Both the position numbers and the translations under genes were made by a program. Positions 62,150 through 64,000 of a stretch of DNA of 64,000 bases are shown here, in pieces (position 1 is the stretch's first letter; each line of letters opens with the position of its first letter). The notes beneath the pieces were generated by a model. The model saw nothing but the letters and a program-made list of their open reading frames with translations, was not told the origin of the DNA and did no database searches. The stretch is taken from positions 33,896-97,895 of the forward strand of contig JAJDWB010000008.1 of NCBI GenBank assembly GCA_022825855.1. Direction: 5' to 3'. The stretch is from Dehalococcoidia bacterium. Lineage in GTDB: Bacteria > Chloroflexota > Dehalococcoidia > Bin125.

Positions 62150-62798
62150 CGCCAGCCTCCTCCGCCCCGTCCGACTCGACCGCCCACATCGCCTCGCAGC
62201 GGCGCACCGCAGCCTCGGTCATGACCAACTGGTCGTGCGTGAGGATCAGATAACTGCTCAACGTCTGCGCCGGCATCGCCTGAATGTTGGGCAGATTCTT
62301 CGTACCCCGCAGCAGCGCCTCGTCTACACCGTCCGACACAACCAGCGCCGTGCGCTCGATGCCCAGTGTTCGGCAAAGGCTCGCCATCGCCGACGTCTTC
62401 GCCTCGAACTCGACGTCCGGCGCGGCCACGATCACGCCGCCCTCGGCCGCCCGTTGCGAGAGCAAGGAGCGAATCGCCAGCCGCTTCATGCGCTTGGGCA
62501 GGCGCTGCCGGTACGAGCGCGGATGCGGCCCGTGCGCCACGGCTCCACCGATCCGGGTCGGCGACGACGGCGTGCCCATCCGAGCCCGACCGCCGCCCTT
62601 CTGACGCCCGGTCTTCTTCGACGCCTGGCGAATGTCTGACCGATTCATCGTCGAGCTGGTGCCCTGGCGCGCGTTGGCGCGTTGCGCGGTCACCGCCTGA
62701 TGCACCACGGCGAGGTTTGGCTCGATGCCAAAGACCGAATCGTCGGCGTCGATCTCGCCGGCGGCCTGACCCTGCGCGTCAATCAGCGGGAGTTTCAT
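62142..62798 (-). CDS. rplD: 50S ribosomal protein L4
   Basis: 218 residues. The loop sequence RASKKTGRQKGGGRARMG-type stretch (KTGRQKGGGRARMGTPSSPT) enters the exit tunnel. The C-terminal ~18 residues ([14 protein letters not shown]) are acidic. It overlaps rplC by 4 nt. Confidence 0.95.
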   Translation of the reverse strand: MKLPLIDAQGQAAGEIDADDSVFGIEPNLAVVHQAVTAQRANARQGTSSTMNRSDIRQASKKTGRQKGGGRARMGTPSSPTRIGGAVAHGPHPRSYRQRLPKRMKRLAIRSLLSQRAAEGGVIVAAPDVEFEAKTSAMASLCRTLGIERTALVVSDGVDEALLRGTKNLPNIQAMPAQTLSSYLILTHDQLVMTEAAVRRCEAMWAVESDGAEEAGDA

Positions 62799-63445
62799 CG
62801 CTTGCCGCCTCGCCGCTTGGTCTGCCGAATGCGGACCAGACCGTTCGTCGCGCCCGGCACAGATCCCTTGACGAAGACCAAGTGCCGATCCGCGTTGATG
62901 TTCACCACTTCCAGGTTCATCGACGTCGTCGTCTTGCCGCCCATCCGACCAGCCATTCTTGTGCCCTTGAGCACGCGGCCTGGGGTCGTTCCCGCGCCCA
63001 CCGAGCCCGGAGCTCGATGCCGATCGCTCTGGCCGTGCGTCCGCGGACCGCCGCGGAAGCCGTGCCGCTTGACCACACCGGCAAAGCCCTTGCCCTTCGA
63101 CACGCCCTGGATGTCCACCCGGTCGCCGACCGAGAACACTTCGCTCGCGTTGACGACCGTGCCGACTTCCACCTCCGACAGCTCGTCGCTGCCGGCCTTG
63201 AACACTGTCAGGTGCTTCAGCGGACCGTTGGCCTTGGTGTGGCCGAGCTCGGCGCCGTTGATCCTCCAGGGCGGCGCCTCACCGAAGCCGATCTGCACGC
63301 CGGAGAACCCGTCGCGTGAATCCGTCATGATCTGCGTGACTGGACAGGGTCCAACCTCGAGCACCGTGCAGCCTACGACCGCACCGTCCTCGCCAATGAC
63401 CTGGACCATGCCCAACTTCTTACCAAGGAGTCCGGGTATCGCCAT
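62795..63445 (-). CDS. rplC: 50S ribosomal protein L3
   Basis: 216 residues. MAIPGLLGKKLGMVQVI and HGFRGGPRTHGQSDRHRAPG are conserved, with RMAGRMGG following. It follows rpsJ by 2 nt. Confidence 0.96.
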   Translation of the reverse strand: MAIPGLLGKKLGMVQVIGEDGAVVGCTVLEVGPCPVTQIMTDSRDGFSGVQIGFGEAPPWRINGAELGHTKANGPLKHLTVFKAGSDELSEVEVGTVVNASEVFSVGDRVDIQGVSKGKGFAGVVKRHGFRGGPRTHGQSDRHRAPGSVGAGTTPGRVLKGTRMAGRMGGKTTTSMNLEVVNINADRHLVFVKGSVPGATNGLVRIRQTKRRGGKR

Positions 63446-63447
63446 GG

Positions 63448-63756
63448 TTAGAGCTTGATCTCAACGTCGACGCCCGATGACAGCTGCAGCCGCATCAGGG
63501 AATCGACGGTTCGGCCGGTGGGTTCAATGATGTCGATCAATCGCTTGTGCGTGCGAATCTCGAACTGCTCGCGCCCGTCTTTGTGGACGAACGGTGATCG
63601 AATCACCGTGTACTTGCGAATCTCGGTCGGCAGCGGAATCGGTCCGGCCACGCCGGCGCCCGTCTTCTCGGCCGTGTCCAGAATGTGGGCCGCCGACTCA
63701 TCCAGCACACGGTGATCGTATGCCTTGAGCCGGATGCGAATCCTCTGCCGAGCCAT
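63448..63756 (-). CDS. rpsJ: 30S ribosomal protein S10
   Basis: 102 residues. [20 protein letters not shown] and [21 protein letters not shown] are conserved. It directly follows tuf and opens the S10 operon. Confidence 0.97.
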   Translation of the reverse strand: MARQRIRIRLKAYDHRVLDESAAHILDTAEKTGAGVAGPIPLPTEIRKYTVIRSPFVHKDGREQFEIRTHKRLIDIIEPTGRTVDSLMRLQLSSGVDVEIKL

Positions 63757-63795
63757 AGTGTCGTCTCTCTGCCCTGGGCCTCTCGCGGTTTGCCG

Positions 63796-64000
63796 CTACT
63801 CGACGATCGAGGTGACGGCGCCGGCGCCCACCGTGCGGCCGCCCTCGCGTATCGCAAAGCGCAGACCCTCCTCCAGCGCAATCGGCGAGATCAGCCGCAC
63901 CGACATCTGCACGTTGTCCCCCGGCATCGCCATCTCAATGCCCTCCGGCAAGCCAATCTCACCCGTCACATCCGTCGTGCGAATGTAAAACTGCGGACGG
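63796..64000 (-). CDS. tuf: elongation factor Tu (3' end, partial)
   Basis: The last ~67 residues of EF-Tu. [20 protein letters not shown] is followed by [20 protein letters not shown] and [20 protein letters not shown], then TAG. The 5' part lies beyond the window. The tuf-rpsJ order is standard. Confidence 0.96.
   Translation of the reverse strand, partial: RPQFYIRTTDVTGEIGLPEGIEMAMPGDNVQMSVRLISPIALEEGLRFAIREGGRTVGAGAVTSIVE

Overview
The window is high-GC bacterial chromosome with tightly packed genes, many of them coupled by ATGA or GTGA overlaps. It has no rRNA, tRNA or CRISPR array. Lipoproteins with lipobox Cys, a Cys-rich S4, dispersed GC-rich palindromes, and many FMN, acyl-CoA and radical-SAM enzymes suggest a Chloroflexota-type organism (Dehalococcoidia or SAR202-like). 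That placement is tentative, because no rRNA is present to confirm it.

Layout: 0-2.4 kb carries part of an NMT1/THI5-type ABC importer. 2.5-12.6 kb carries metabolic and redox genes: a poly-ferredoxin, a PPC-domain lipoprotein, a GltD-like oxidoreductase, SirB1, YjbQ, a MidA methyltransferase, a peroxiredoxin, an M20 peptidase, an IscU-like scaffold, a shortened CoxM-like protein and a MocA-like transferase. 12.7-20.1 kb holds three genes resembling the hopanoid side-chain set (hpnH, hpnG, hpnA), interleaved with MgtE, VOC and enoyl-CoA hydratase genes and followed by SDR and DinB genes. 20.1-21.1 kb is a lower-GC islet with a ClpP-fold protease and a 57-residue partner too short for ordinary ORF filters. 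22.5-25.7 kb is accessory: a flavoprotein, a Uma2 nuclease and a tandem array of mini membrane-protein genes. 25.7-36.7 kb has EndoIII, an esterase, a beta-propeller protein, an HTH protein next to a phased 10-bp repeat array, a D-aminoacylase-like amidohydrolase, a radical SAM protein, a retropepsin pair, a beta-lactamase-fold esterase and an LLM flavoprotein. 36.4-45.9 kb has thioredoxin, plsX, a lipoprotein/methyltransferase pair and a SAM-cycle run (apt, mtnP, PfkB kinase, GNAT, ahcY, metK). From 45.9 kb to the end, all on the minus strand, lies the tuf-S10-spc-alpha ribosomal supercluster through rpsI.

Most notable signals: (1) SecY carries an extra segment of about 145 residues in one extracytoplasmic loop, with a stretch resembling the flagellar hook IN motif. 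(2) Twelve 10-bp units (consensus NNNNTTGGAC) lie between an HTH gene and a promoter. (3) Three mini membrane-protein genes are tandemly duplicated, with spacers resembling the 5' end of the neighbouring nuclease gene. (4) TANNNT boxes sit 6-7 nt before many start codons, which suggests leaderless transcription. (5) rpsN and rpmJ are absent from their usual places, and a hairpin occupies the rpsN site. (6) Several ribosomal and RNA polymerase proteins have acidic C-terminal tails.
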